64,000 bases of DNA from Cladobotryum mycophilum (GCA_036429605.1 CM071591.1:1-64000), one strand, 5' to 3'. Shown: positions 1-11,822, numbered from the stretch's first letter. Numbers and translations are program-made. The notes: a model not told the origin generated them from the letters alone.

Positions 1-108
1 CTAACCCTAAACCCTAAACCCTAAACCCTAAACCCTAAACCCTAAACCCTAAACCCTAAACCCTAAACCCTAAACCCTAACCCTAACCCCTAACCCTACT
101 AACCCTAA
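1..108. repeat. Telomere repeat tract, C-rich strand
   Basis: The chromosome end reads inward as C-rich telomere units. Bases 5-74 are ten consecutive CCCTAAA heptamers (TTTAGGG on the other strand). Bases 75-108 change to CCCTAA hexamers with slips (CCCCTAA, CCCTA, CTAA). TTAGGG is the usual unit in filamentous ascomycetes, so the distal heptamer block is unusual. Orientation shows that the window starts at a left chromosome end. Confidence 0.97.
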
Positions 109-1002
109 CCTGCCCTGTCGCTTCGCTCCCCCTCACCGGGGGCCTAACTCTGCGCTTCGCGCGCTCTCCACTGGGGGACGGGGGTAAACCCCCCTTGTGT
201 AAAAACGCTCCGCGGGACACGGGCTGCCGCTTACGGGTTCGGGGGGTAAACCCCCCTTTGTACTGACACCCGGGCCTGACTGTTAAACCCTTAAACCGTC
301 ACCCTGACCCTGACCCTGACCTTTACTCTTTTAAACCCTTTCTATTACACTTAAACAAACAACCACTTGTTTTTCTTTTCTTAAACCTTTACTCTCTTAC
401 ACAACTCTTTTAAACTTACTTAAAAACTCTTCGCGGGACACGCGCTACTGCTCACGGGTTTGGGCCGTTACTTACTTTTTTTAACCCTTTTTTTTATCCC
501 TTAAACTTTACTTTGTCTTTTGTGCTCTTTTTACTACGTGCTGTTAAACTCTTTTGCTTTTTGTACTAACACCCGTTTGTTTTTTAAAAACCCTTCGCGG
601 GACACGCCCTACCGCTTACGCCTTTACACTTTAACTTAACCCTGTTGTTTTCTGTTTTTTACTACCCTTTAAACTGTTTTACTACACTAACACTACACCG
701 CCTTGTCTTTTCCACCCTTTTTACTTTTACTTTCTTTTACTCTTTACTAACACACACTGTTGTTTACGCCTTTGCCTGCTGTTGAACTTGCCTTTAAACC
801 CTTGTTTTACCCCTCACTGCTTACTGTTTTTTGTCTGTTACTTTCTTTAACCTTACTTTCTTACACTTTTGCTTTTTACTTACTTCTTTTTTACACTCTT
901 TTACACTCCCGCTACTGCTTACCCTTACTGTTACGCGTTTGTGCTTTGTGTTTTGGCCTTTGGCCCTTGCCATTTTAACTTTTGCTTTTTGTTTTTTGCT
1001 TT
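109..1002. repeat. Subtelomeric pyrimidine-rich DNA with degenerate repeats
   Basis: No gene is supported. A unit containing CGCGGGACACG, followed by an imperfect CTACCGCTTACGG, occurs at about 201-242, 422-463 and 585-622. The flanking phrase TACTAACACCCG recurs (about 261 and 564). GGGGGTAAACCCCCC palindromes lie near 180-195 and 240-256. The plus strand is very rich in C and T. The open frames at 760-1061 are low-complexity read-through of this composition, not proteins. Confidence 0.7.
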
Positions 1003-1027
1003 GGGGTTTGGGGTTTGGGGTTTGGGG
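1003..1027 (+). repeat. Interstitial TTTGGGG array, G-quadruplex candidate
   Basis: Four GGGG tracts (1003-1006, 1010-1013, 1017-1020, 1024-1027) are separated by exact TTT loops, which is a canonical G-quadruplex arrangement on the plus strand. The unit differs by one base from TTTAGGG and is in the opposite orientation to the terminal telomere tract. Confidence 0.75.
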
Positions 1028-1030
1028 TTT

Positions 1031-1673
1031 CGAGTTTGGCGTTAAAATTTTATTATATTAATACACTCTCTTATATTTTATTACATACATAAACCAACAT
1101 TATTATTTATTCTAAAAACTTTATACTCTATAAATCCCTTTTATTACCTATTTCTTTTCTTATTTTTATCTTTTACTTTAAATCACAACTTCTTAACTTA
1201 TTTATTTATTTATTATTCTTTGTTTTTTATTCTTATCTTTATATTTAATCCTTTATTTTACTTATTAACCCTCTTTTATTCTTTCTTATTTATATTACTC
1301 TTAACCCTCTCATTTATAAACCCTCGCTTTATTCTTATCCGAATCAATTTCCTATCCTTACTTTTTCATTCCTATCTAAATAAACCCATTCCCTAATATA
1401 CCTTAACCTTTATAACTTTATATTACTTTTTATAATATCTTTTCTTTTTCTTTATTTATTATTATTACTTACTTACTTATTACTATTTTTTTTGCCCTGT
1501 TTTTATTTATTTTATATGCTCTTTTTATTATATATGCTCTCTGCTTTATTACCCTATATCCCTATCCGTTACTTTACTAACTTATATTCCTTACTTTTAC
1601 TATCTCCTACCCTATTGTTATTATTACTAAAACCCTTATATGACTATTACTAAAACCCTATTCTTTAACTAAT
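1031..1673. other. AT- and pyrimidine-rich spacer, no gene seen
   Basis: This stretch is T/C-rich and low in complexity (TTATTTATTATT-type runs). I see no open frame, RNA gene or conserved repeat in it. Confidence 0.6.
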
Positions 1674-2960
1674 TTATATAACCTGTAAAATACCCTACAC
1701 AACCGGCTACTTTCCATCCCTCCCTATTTTACTCTCTCTCCCATCCACCCCTATATCTCCTCTAACCTATTATTACTGTCAATCATAACTCTATCTGAAC
1801 CCGCCATCTCTAACATCACATACCCCGTTGCCTCCCCGTAAAACCCGTATATCCTCCCGTATACCTCGCTTAATACTCCCTTATACTAATACCCCTTGCC
1901 CTTTACCCTCCTGAACCGGCTCCTGTCCTTGTCTACCGCCTCCCAACCCGTACATATTACCTACGGTAAACCGCACCTGTAACACCCCGAATACACCCCG
2001 AACCGCCCTTTCTTAAACATCTCCTCCTCCACCTCCGACACGTTGCCACGTACTACTGCCCACATCGACCCCCTTGTCCGGGCACAAATCTATCTTGTGG
2101 TCCGCCTCCGACGCCCCCCCCAACTTGCACACCACGCAACACCCTGCCCACCTTTCCAACTGCCTCTCGAACTCCTCCCCCTCTGCCCCCTCTGACGTAA
2201 TCTCGTAACTTACGCGGCATTCCCGCGTGAACCACCAATCGTATGTCCGGCATGTCTACCCCCATCCCCAATGCGTTCGTCGCCACCATTAACGTCCCGT
2301 CCCTGATCCACGCCCTTAACCTTCGTTGCTTGCCCTTTGTTGTGTTGATCTTGTTGTAATACGCCTCGCAACCCAACGTCTTCGCTAACCCCTTGACCCG
2401 ATCCACCGATCCGCCGTATACAATCACCCTGCCCTCCTCATGCCGGTTTAACCACTCCCGCACCATTCGGCAAACCCTCTTATCCTCTTCCTCCTCTTGC
2501 TCGTCCCACCCCGCCTTCACTATCTCTACCCTGTACTCGATGTTCTGCCTTGTCGTTCGCCATCGGAACATCTTCACCCTCGTTACTGCCGACTCCGGCG
2601 TCACGAACATAATTGATGCCGCTCGGTTGCTCCCTTGGCTCTGCCAAATGTGTGCCTCGATCTTGCTTTTCTCGCATCGCTCGTGTAAATCCCCCTGTAA
2701 CGATACTAACGGTACAATCATAATTGTTGTCCTGTCCGGCGAACAAAACGCCGGTAATATAAACAATAAACTCTTCCTCCCTCCCGTCCCTGTGATCTAT
2801 ATGATCGGCCTCTCTATGTGTATGACCGCCTGTATTACCTTTTCCTGCTGCCCCTTGAACTGGGAACCCTTTTTAATAACGACTGGTATAACACTAATAA
2901 TATACCCGCGATTTTGATCACGGCTGAATAAATCTGTGTATAATCCAATGCTTTTTACGC
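1674..2960 (-). pseudogene. Deleted second copy of the telomere-linked helicase
   Basis: On the minus strand this aligns closely with the larger helicase at 4769-9523 but has lost internal blocks. The segment equivalent to about 5302-5737 is missing at about 2190. The segment equivalent to about 6125-6352, carrying the DECH Walker B box and the TAT motif, is missing at about 2585. A large block equivalent to about 6630-8250 is missing at about 2875, so the next bases match 8252-8325. Motif V/VI sequence (ATNALGMGVD) is still readable in a 237-residue frame at 2053-2766. A C5 run at 2069-2073 disrupts the frame at the same place as in the larger copy. It cannot encode a working helicase because the ATPase Walker B segment is gone. 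Confidence 0.8.
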
Positions 2961-3249
2961 CCCTTCCCTTTATTCTTTTTATTTTTACTTTCCTTACCCT
3001 ATAACTGCCCTTTTTTACCACCTTTTACCCTTTTATCTTTTTCGTCAACTTCCCTTCCTTAATATACTGCTACTTACCCTATAACTCCTTTCTTTACTTC
3101 CCTTCTACCTTTCTATTCTTTTACCCTCTTTTACATCCTAACTTATACTCTTTCCCTTTGCTAAACACCTTTCTTCTACTACTGTGTTTTTAACTATAAT
3201 TTACTTTTTTTTTTACTATTTTTTACTCTTTACTCCCTTTACATTTACT
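2961..3249. other. Pyrimidine-rich spacer, no gene seen
   Basis: T/C-rich low-complexity DNA between the deleted helicase copy and the degenerate repeat tract that follows. No coding or RNA signal was seen. Confidence 0.5.
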
Positions 3250-4170
3250 CTTTAACTGGCCGGCCTTAACGACTTCCTTTTAACGGTTTCTTAATGGTCT
3301 CCTAACGGGCTATTTAACGGCTTCTCCTTACGTCTACCCTCTTTTCAACGTGCTCCTTTGCCCCGCCTTAACGCGCTGCCCCTAACCTAAACCTCTCATA
3401 ATGGGCTCTCTAACCCAACCGCTTTACCTTTCCTACCGCCTTCACGGCTTGTTCTTGCTTCCTGTCCCTTAACTAACCTTTCTTTTTACGGGCTTTACTA
3501 TATTATCTTTGTCTTATATACCGAACGGCTTTGTTCTTATAACGAACTTCTGCTGGGCTATTCCTTACGGCTACTTGTAAATGGCCTGTCTTCTCCAACT
3601 GTTCTACCCTTCTTGCTTATTTAACGACTTCTTCTTTTTAACCGGTTGTTTTGAACGGTTTTGCTAACGTCGGGTTGTTCCTGGCGGACGGGCTGTGCTT
3701 TACGGGCTCCCTTGAACTGCTTAAACTGCTCGAACTACTTTACCCTTTCGACGGCCTTTTTATGTTCTTACTGGTCTTTATCCTAACGACTGTCTCTATA
3801 CCTTCTGTTCTACGACGGGGTCTCTCTGACGGGGTACCCTTAACCGCCTGTCCTTTACGGCTCGCCTTCGACTGCGTCTTCTGACGGTCTCTTTGACCGG
3901 CTGTCCAACGGCTTCTCCTGTTTAACGGACTCCTCGCACACTGTTTCATCTCGGCCGGCTTTCGCTTTTCTTACTGCTTCAACGGCTCCTTCTTATTGAC
4001 TGTTCCTTGCCGGCTTTGCCTTAACTGTTCGTCTTGGACGGGCTCACCTTCTGCTGCTGACGGGCTATTCTCAACCGTCTCTTCCTCTCGACGGGTTGCT
4101 CCACTTACTCCTCCCCTGCTCCTAACGGTCGTACTTACGGGCTCTTACCTTGTAACTGTTTCCCGCTTTT
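3250..4170. repeat. Degenerate minisatellite with CCGT/AACGG core
   Basis: The plus strand repeats a core of the form (T)AACGG(C/G/T) followed by a pyrimidine spacer, every 12-20 bases for about 900 bases. Read on the minus strand the units look like GCCCGTCNARGANGAA, which in one frame would give E/K-P-V-K/E repeats, but stops and frame drift interrupt it. It is denser in CG than the AT-rich DNA on both sides. It may be the decayed remnant of a repeat-encoding exon or a subtelomeric satellite. The short open frames at 3651-3949 are chance readings. Confidence 0.5.
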
Positions 4171-4768
4171 GACGGTATTTTTACCTCCTCTCTCTTAAAC
4201 TTAACTTACTCTCCCCCTCTCACACTCTTATACACACTCCTTTCTCTCTTCCTTTTCCCCTAATAACTTACTCTTTTCTTTTCCTCTTATATATACTCTC
4301 TCTCCTCTCTTTATACAATTACATTACCTTAAACTCTTTCTTCTTTTCCTTAAACTTCTCTTACTCTATCGTTGCGCCTCCTCTTACTGGGGCTTTTTTC
4401 CTGGATTTGTTTTTCTTTCCTTATATTATTACCTTATTATTGTCTTTTATATACTTTTTATTTTAACTATTTTTTTAATTTATATTCTTATTTTCTTTTA
4501 ACATCTGGCTTATTATTCACTTTCTCTTTTTACTCTATTTTTATTTTATATTACTTTTATTTTATTTTTTATCTATTTTTTTCTTTACCCCGCTATATTT
4601 ACCCTACTACCCTACCATTTCACTATGTTTTATTCTTACCCTATAATACCTTTTTTATTTTTTTATTTTATTTATTCTATTCCTATTTACTACTTACTTT
4701 TTAATTCCACTACCTATTATTTCTTTTAATATACTTTTTTTACCTTTCCCCTAATAATCTTTCTTTAC
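4171..4768. other. Pyrimidine-rich spacer downstream of the helicase
   Basis: T/C-rich low-complexity DNA. The open frame at 4372-4704 is a run of F, L, Y and I codons made by T-rich sequence and is not credible as a protein. The 3' end of the helicase transcript must lie here. Confidence 0.5.
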
Positions 4769-7700
4769 CTATTCTACTAATTTACATAACCTGTGAAATA
4801 CCCTGCATAACCGGTTACTTTCCATCCCTCCCCATTTTATCTTTCCCCCTAACCATGTAAACATCTCCTCTAACCCACTACCACTATCAATCACAACACC
4901 ATCCAAACCCGCCATCTCTAACATTATATACCCCGTTGCCTCTCCGTAAAACCCACATATCCCCCCGTATACCTCGCTCAATACCCCCGGGTACTGGCAC
5001 TCCTTGCCCTTTACCCTCCTGAACCGGGACCCGTCCTCGTCTACCGCCTCCCAAACCACGCATATCGCCTGTGGTAACCCGCACCCGTAACATGCCGAAT
5101 ACTCCCTGAACCGCCGTTTCCTAAACATCTCCTCTTCCACCTCTTCCACATTGCCCCGTACCTTTGCCCACATCGAACCCCCTTATCCGGGCACAAATCC
5201 ATCTTATGGTCCACTTCCAATGCCCCCCCAACTTGCATACCACGCAACACCCTGCCCACCTTTCCAACTGCCTCTCAAACTCCTCGCCCTCTGCCCCCTC
5301 CAACATCTTTACCCTTTCCGCCTCCCACCCATCGTACCGCGCCTCTCGCCTAACCCTCTCGAACCTCTCCCGGATCTCCTTCGTACTCTCTCCCTTCTCC
5401 TTGCTCTCTTCGCCCTCCATTATCGCTATTTCCTCCTCTGCTTCCACGTCCCAACGCCTTTGAGCGCACACATCACACACTTCCTCGCCCTCTTCGCACC
5501 CCAATCTCTCCAACCAACCGTCCATCACCTTATCTAAAATCACTCTTCGGCACCATTTACCTGATACATACTCCTTGACCACCTCTTCCCATATCTCCTT
5601 TTCTTTTTCCTTCTTCCCCTTCTCTCTCCCTTTTCCCTTTGGTCCACTCCCCTTATCCCCCTCTTGACTCATCATCCCGCAAACCACCACTGCCTCGCTC
5701 TTCGTCCCGTCCCGCCCCCTCGCCCGCTCTCCTGTACGTAATCTCGCAACTTACGCGGCATTCCCGCGTGAACCACCAATCGTATGTCTGGGATGTCTAC
5801 CCCCATCCCCAATGCGTTCGTCGCCACCATCAATGTCCCGCCCCGGATCCACGCCCTTAACCTCCGTTGCTTGCCCTCCGTTGTGTCTATCTTGTTGTAA
5901 TACGCCTCGCAACCCAACGCCGACGCCAACCCCTTGACTCGCTCCACCGATCCGCCGTACACAATCGCCCTGCCCCCCTCGTGCCGGTTCAACCACTCCC
6001 GCACTATTCGGCAAACCCTCTTGTCTTCCTCCTTCTCCTGCTCGTCCCACCCTGCCTTGATAATCTCCACCCTGTACTCGATGTTCTGCCTTGTCGTTCG
6101 CGATCGAAACATCTTCACCCTTGTCGCTGATAACACCGCCACCTTGAAAAACTCCTCCTCGTCACCCGGCGCCAATGTTGCTGTTAAAAACACCTTCTGT
6201 ACCCCCCAATCTCGCAACGTTTCCCCCAACTGCCGTAACTGCGGCCTGAACTTGTCGCCTCCGTCCAATAAAATATGACACTCATCCACCACTACCCGGT
6301 CTAATGCCTGCCGCGCCTGTAATCGGTTGACGAAATCCCGGAACCCCTTTGTCACCGCCGACTCCGGCGTCACGAACACAATCGATGCCGCTCGGTTGCT
6401 CTGCTGGCTTTGCCAAATGTGCGCCTCGATCTTGCTCTTGTCGCATCGCTCGTGTAAATCCCCCCGTAATGATACTAACGGCACAATCACGATCGTCGTC
6501 CCGTCCGGCGAACAAAACGCCGGCAACATAAACGACAAACTCTTTCCCCCTCCCGTCCCCGTGATCTGTATGATCGGGCTCTCCCCCTGTATAATCGCCC
6601 GGATCACCTTTTCCTGCTGCCCCCTGAACTCGGAACCCTCCCCCATCATCATCCGCAACTGGCCCCGCACGTCCACTCGCTGCAATCGCGCGAATCGCCG
6701 GAACCGTGCCTCCTCTCGCGGCCCGTCAAACACATCGCGCCGTCGCTTGCCCGTCGCCCCTCCCCCTGGACCGCCCCAATCGCCCTCCCCGAACCCTAAA
6801 AATCGGTGCCACAACCGGCTGACCATCTGGAACTTGTCTCGTTCCTTCTGCGTCCCCGAATCCCCTTGCTCCAATAACCGCGCGTAAATCATCCCCGCCA
6901 CGTGTGTCCCGTGCCCGGCTTGTAAATCCCACGGGTTATCCCCAATCTCATCCCCGTCCTCCTCGTCTTCGCCCCCTCTCCCCTTTGCCCCCATGACTGG
7001 TTCAAATACCGGTTGGCGATCGCAATCGCAATGTGACGCCATGCGCTGATGTTCAACCTCTTCCCTAACAATCGCTCGCTCGCCCGCTGCATGATGCGTC
7101 TCACCCGGTCCGATGTCCATTTGCGCTCCTTGACCCAATCTGTAAACCCCTTGGTCCGCGCCATTTCTTCTTGCGCCAACCTTTCCTCTCTCCTCTCTTC
7201 ATCTTCCTCCTCAATTGGCCCCGCCGCCTCCTCCTCCCCGCTTCTCGCCCCCTGTGCCCTCTCTGCCCTCTCTTTCGCTCGCTCCCCCTGTCTACCTCGC
7301 TCTCCTCTTCGCCTCGGCTTACAATCTCGTCTGCCCACAAAAACGGGCTGCACTTGTCCCCTTGTTTCATCACCCCCTGCACCTGCTGCCAAAACGGTAA
7401 CACCAACCACAAATACCATACCAACAACTCCCCCACCTCCCGTGGCAAATACCGGTGGATTACCTTGGCTTGCCCTGTGCTACGGAAATTCTTGTGGTAC
7501 GACGTGACGAAACACATCATCCGGCTGTGCGCCATGATGTTGCGGATCCCCCGTTGACCGTGTTCACCATCCTCAATCCCAAAATCTCCATCGATCGCGC
7601 CGGCTGCCCTGCCACCATGTGCATCAACACGAATAACCGCTCCCGGAACTGCTCCAACACCTGCCCGTACTTTCGGACCGCCTCTGCTTTATATGGGTTC

Positions 7701-9523
7701 GCCTCGCTGCCCCCGTTGAAAATCCACTCCCTTTCCCTGCTGCTCGACCCCGCGATCCGCTTGATGATCCAATCCTTGCCCTTCCCCAACCATTCGTTGC
7801 GGTCGTCCTGCAAAAACGAATAACCTACCTTCTGCTCGCTGTGGCTGTCTTCTAAATTACCCCATTCGATCACCGGCAATAATCCTAAACCTACCTTGTC
7901 CACAATCGTTAACTCGGCTAATAACCCCCGCGCCTCGTCTTTCAACGTGTGCAACATGTCGGATAAATCACCCATCCCAAATCGAATCCGCCGGTGTATA
8001 ACTCGATCGCCGTCCCAATCAATGGTACCGTCCGCCACCGTGTTATATCGGATATACATCCCGTACGTTCGCATTTCCATGATCCAATCCATTGGCGTTG
8101 GCTCCGCATCGCGCCTGTGCGTTGTTTGTGTCATGAATCTCTGCACCTTGGTCCGTACGATGCGAAAAACGCCCCTGGCCTCCTCTCGCGCTTCGTCCTC
8201 GTCCATGCCCAAATCCCTCATCATCTTGGCCACCTCGTCCTCCCTCTCCAAATACGACTGGTACAATACTAACATGCGTGCAATCTTAATAACGGCCGAA
8301 TAAATCGGCGTGTAATCCAACGGGCTCATCCACCCTTTATCCTCTTGGATCCCTAACACGGCCAAACCGCTGATGATTGCGTTATCGTAATGGTCCTGCT
8401 TCATTTGGTGATTTAATAACTTGACCACCATGTCCAAACATAACCGGTCTACCTTTTCATCCTCTACCAACCCTTCTATCAAACCCTCGCTTAATAACTG
8501 TATATTCTTCTCGATCGTCTCTTCGAAATCATCCCATGCATCTCCCTGCCGCGGTGTAAACTTATACGGTGGGCGCTTGTTATCGTCCCACTGCTGCGTT
8601 CGCTGTATGACGCATAATAACTTCCTGTACACCTCCTTGTATCGTACCCACGTATCGTCCTCTAACCGGTTATCGAACGGTCTGGCTGGCTTGACCTTGA
8701 TCTCTTTGCGCTGGACCTCGAACAACGCTGGTGCCCCGACCTTGGACGACACCGCCGTTGCTCGTGCCTGATCCATCACTCGCTCCAAACTCTCCCATAA
8801 CTTCTGCAACACGGCTTCGTGCTCCTGAATCGGGCCTGTTGCTTCCTGTAACTCGATCGGGTCTAACCTTTGCAAATGGGCTGCCCACCCGACCCGATCC
8901 AACCATGCGTTCGGCTCCATCTTTTCGTTGCCCACGCGGATTGCCTCTTTGGTGCTTGCTTCGAATCGCTCGGCCTGTTCCTGGTGGATTCGCGTGATCC
9001 TCTCCATGGTGCTTTCGCCCGTCGCCGGCTGTCCGTTGGCTTCCCCATCATCCCGCCCAACCTCGAACCATCCGCTGGCCGCGCGCGTTTGGAAAAACCG
9101 CTGGCAACGAACGCCTGTTATCCACGGTACTTCCCGCGCCTGCTTGGCCCTTTTCACGACATTGCCGCCCTTGGACCATTCATTAACCCAATTGTGTGCC
9201 TTGCGGCAATGCTCCTGTATCCGTCGCACCTGGCGATAAACCCGCCCACACTCTACGCATCTTAATCCGTCGTCCTTGGGCTGTTGAATAAACGGGATCG
9301 GTTCGACTATTGGTGGCGGGTACTCGAAATCCTTCAATTGGGCCTGATCCTGAATAATATCTTGGATGTCACCTACTGCTTGCGTAATTTGTTTCCTCTC
9401 ATAACAATCAATCATGGGGTGGTGTTTCTTTATATGGGCTGCCACTTCCTTAGCTACGCATGCAAAACCACATGGCTTGCAAATAATAATGCGATATTCT
9501 GATAAATAAACAAATGGCTCCAT
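4769..9523 (-). CDS. Telomere-linked RecQ-like DNA helicase (frame broken at homopolymers)
   Basis: A subtelomeric helicase of the TLH type found next to telomeres in many fungi, where it is thought to act in telomere maintenance. The N-terminus starts at ATG 9523 and carries two C2H2-like fingers (C-x2-C with H-x4-H, then CVECGRVYRQ with H-x4-H), as in OrsD-like TLH N-termini. The helicase core follows: Walker A GTGGGKS near 6560, Walker B DECH near 6280, motif III TAT, motif V ATNALGMGVD and motif VI QESGRGG near 5730. A Cys-rich tail (CYGCGLPQAIC) ends at 4769. The frame changes six times, each time as if one base were missing, and each break contains a G/C run: 7548-7552, 7284-7288 or 7248-7252, 6988-6992 or 6972-6976, 5715-5719, 5223-5229 and 5178-5182. 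There are no other stops. If the runs are undercalled, the product is about 1586 aa. Confidence 0.85.
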
Positions 9524-10080
9524 GATAAATGTTCCGTAATTCGCTTTAATGAACTTTACTCATATATCTATAATTAAAAACCCGGGCTTTCTTTCATTAT
9601 ATGTTTTCTACCCCTTGGCTTATTTGCTTTTTTAAACAATTGGCGTAAAACGTTTGCCCTGGCAACGGATGCGCTTGGTTGATTATGACCCGCCCCACCT
9701 TTAACGACCTCTATGTGACTTACCGACTGCTTAATTGAATTGGCACTTTGCTTTGCTACGCACTCAATTGACTGCACACTCAATGGCTACACACAATGGC
9801 TACATACTCAATGGCTACACTTGGTTCTTGGCCAATTGGAACGGGCCCACTTTTAACGACCTGTGTGCGGCTTACTGGCTGACTTACTGGTTGATTAAAT
9901 TGGCCTTATGCGTTTTAATGCAATGTTATAGTTCTGTCGCCGCATTCTTATAGTAAATAATTATATTAATAACTGATTACATACATAAAAAAACATACAG
10001 TAACTAAGTTCATTACGATCTGAATAAGTATAATATTTATTCGTATGAGAATGAACCAATGATCTAGTAATTGTAATAGA
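9524..10080. repeat. Helicase upstream region with short duplications
   Basis: No gene is supported. A block around 9690-9742 (CACCTTTAACGACCT to TTGAATTGG) is repeated with changes at 9844-9902. At 9767-9833 the phrase ACTCAATGGCTACA recurs three to four times in tandem. GTCGCCGCATTCTTATAG, near 9936-9953, is identical to the end of the 391-bp unit downstream. The TLH promoter should lie here, but I see no clear TATA element. Confidence 0.55.
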
Positions 10081-10179
10081 TCGAATCGATTCTATTCGAG
10101 CTATTGTGTACGCTCGAGTCGATTCTATTTAAGCTGTCGAACCTGCTCGAGTCGATCTCGTTCGAGCTGATTGTGATTG
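10081..10179. repeat. Three tandem copies of a 33-bp TCGA-rich unit
   Basis: Copies start at 10081, 10114 and 10147, each beginning TCGA(A/G)TCGAT and containing a TTCGAGCT-like half. The period is exactly 33 bp for the first two copies; the third has decayed slightly. The unit is rich in overlapping TCGA palindromes. Confidence 0.8.
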
Positions 10180-10193
10180 GTTACTTTGCCCGA

Positions 10194-10975
10194 AGCTTTG
10201 CCGTGGTTGTGGTCCAATCAGTAGCTTGCATAACTGTCACTAAAGGTGGGTCTGTTTTCCATGAAAGCTTATCATGTCACTTTGTATATACGCTGATTAA
10301 TTACACGCTTAATCCAATTGATCTTAATACAATTTACGCAATAATTTAAATGATTTATTTCTACGCTTAAATAAATATATAAAAAATATCTAGCTTCGAT
10401 TATCAATTGATCTAATACTTATTTATCTATGCACCTGAACCTTATATATTTTATCGATGGCTATTGTCTACGACCTCTTACCACTGCTTTTCAACGACTT
10501 CTTACCCCTGCATATTCTAGCGCCAAATTTTTTAATATGGGCACTTCAACGACTTGCTTCCAGTGTCCGTCGCCGCATTCTTATAGCTTTACTATGGTTA
10601 TAGTCTAATTAATAGTTTATATAAGTATTATTAAAAATAAATTATTTTTTTATAAATACTTATTATATTATTTTATATATATACTAATTAATTATATATT
10701 TAATTTAATTTATTTTAATATATTTTATATAATAATTTAAATAATTTATTTTTATACTTAAATAAATATGTAAAAAATATCTAATTTTACTTATTAATCA
10801 ATTTAATATTTATTTATTTATATATCTAAACCTTATATATTTTATTAATAGCTATTATTTACGATCTTTTATTATTATATTTTAATAACTTTTTACCCTT
10901 ATATATTTTAGTATTAAATTCTTTAATATAGGCACTTTAACGACTTACTTTTAGTATCCATCGCTGTATTCTTAT
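10194..10975. repeat. 391-bp tandem duplication, second copy RIP-mutated
   Basis: Copy 1 is 10194-10584 and copy 2 is 10585-10975, at a constant offset of 391. Almost every difference is C to T or G to A in copy 2; for example TGGTCCAATCAGTAG becomes TAGTCTAATTAATAG. Copy 2 is left with few G or C bases. This is the RIP signature of filamentous ascomycetes, caught beside its unmutated partner. The last 18 bases of the unit also occur at 9936-9953, so at least a partial third copy existed. Confidence 0.9.
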
Positions 10976-11817
10976 AGGCTTTTAGTCTTTTTTTAATTCT
11001 TATTTTAACTTTTATTATTACTTATACTCTTATTATTTTTACCTTTAATAATAGCATTAAAATTCTTATTCTTTATATTAATAAACTAATGTTTTATATA
11101 ATACTTTTATAAAAATATTTATAATATAATTTTAATTTATTTAATTTAATTAATATTTAATTTATAATTAAATTAGTTTTAGTATATAAATATATTTTTC
11201 TTATTAATAATTAAATATTAATATTTTATATAATTATACTTTTTAAAAACTAAAGAATTATTAAATAATAAACTATAATTATTTAATAGTTTAGTTATAT
11301 AAAAATTATTTAAACTAATTTAATATAAATCTTTAAATATTATTATTTATTATAATAAATCTTTAATAAGTTTATACTATATTTAAAAATATAATATTAT
11401 AATTAAAACTATAAAATAAATAATAATTTAATATATTAAATATAATAAAAATATATTTAATTTATAAAATTATATTATACTTTAATATTTATAAAAGTTT
11501 AATTAATTATTCTATAATTAAGTAGAATAATTATTCTAATCTAAAGTTATTTTAGTTTATATGGTTTGTATATTACGCTAGTTTTGCAAATGGCCTGCGG
11601 TCGTTAAACTCGAACAATGGCTAGAATAATAGTTAGGCTAGCCTTATATAGTAATAAAAAGGGGCTTTAAAATTGTTTATCCAAGACTAAGGAGAAAAAG
11701 AGAAAAGAAAAAAGAATTTCTATAGTTATAGCACAGGTCCTTCGCTTAAGTCTAGGTCTTAGGCAAAGACATACTTTTAGTAATACTATAATAGAGCCAG
11801 GTGTACTTGAGTATAGG
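10976..11817. other. AT-rich RIP-degraded block
   Basis: The DNA from 10976 to about 11560 is almost pure A and T with no readable frame, continuing the mutated character of the copy to its left. From 11560 to 11817 the composition recovers slightly, but I see no gene. The retrotransposon that follows is inserted here. Confidence 0.7.
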
Positions 11818-11822
11818 AGAGC

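Noticed and set aside
760..1061. Two overlapping plus-strand open frames near the telomere
   Set aside because: They are L, F and T-rich translations of pyrimidine-rich DNA, overlap each other and have no domain.
2393..2917. Plus-strand open frame of 174 codons
   Set aside because: Antisense shadow of the deleted helicase copy; the same kind of shadow appears at 5934-6278 and 6327-6887 opposite the larger copy.
5151..5537. Pro/Leu-rich plus-strand frames over the helicase tail
   Set aside because: The minus strand carries conserved helicase C-terminal sequence here; the plus frames are shadows.
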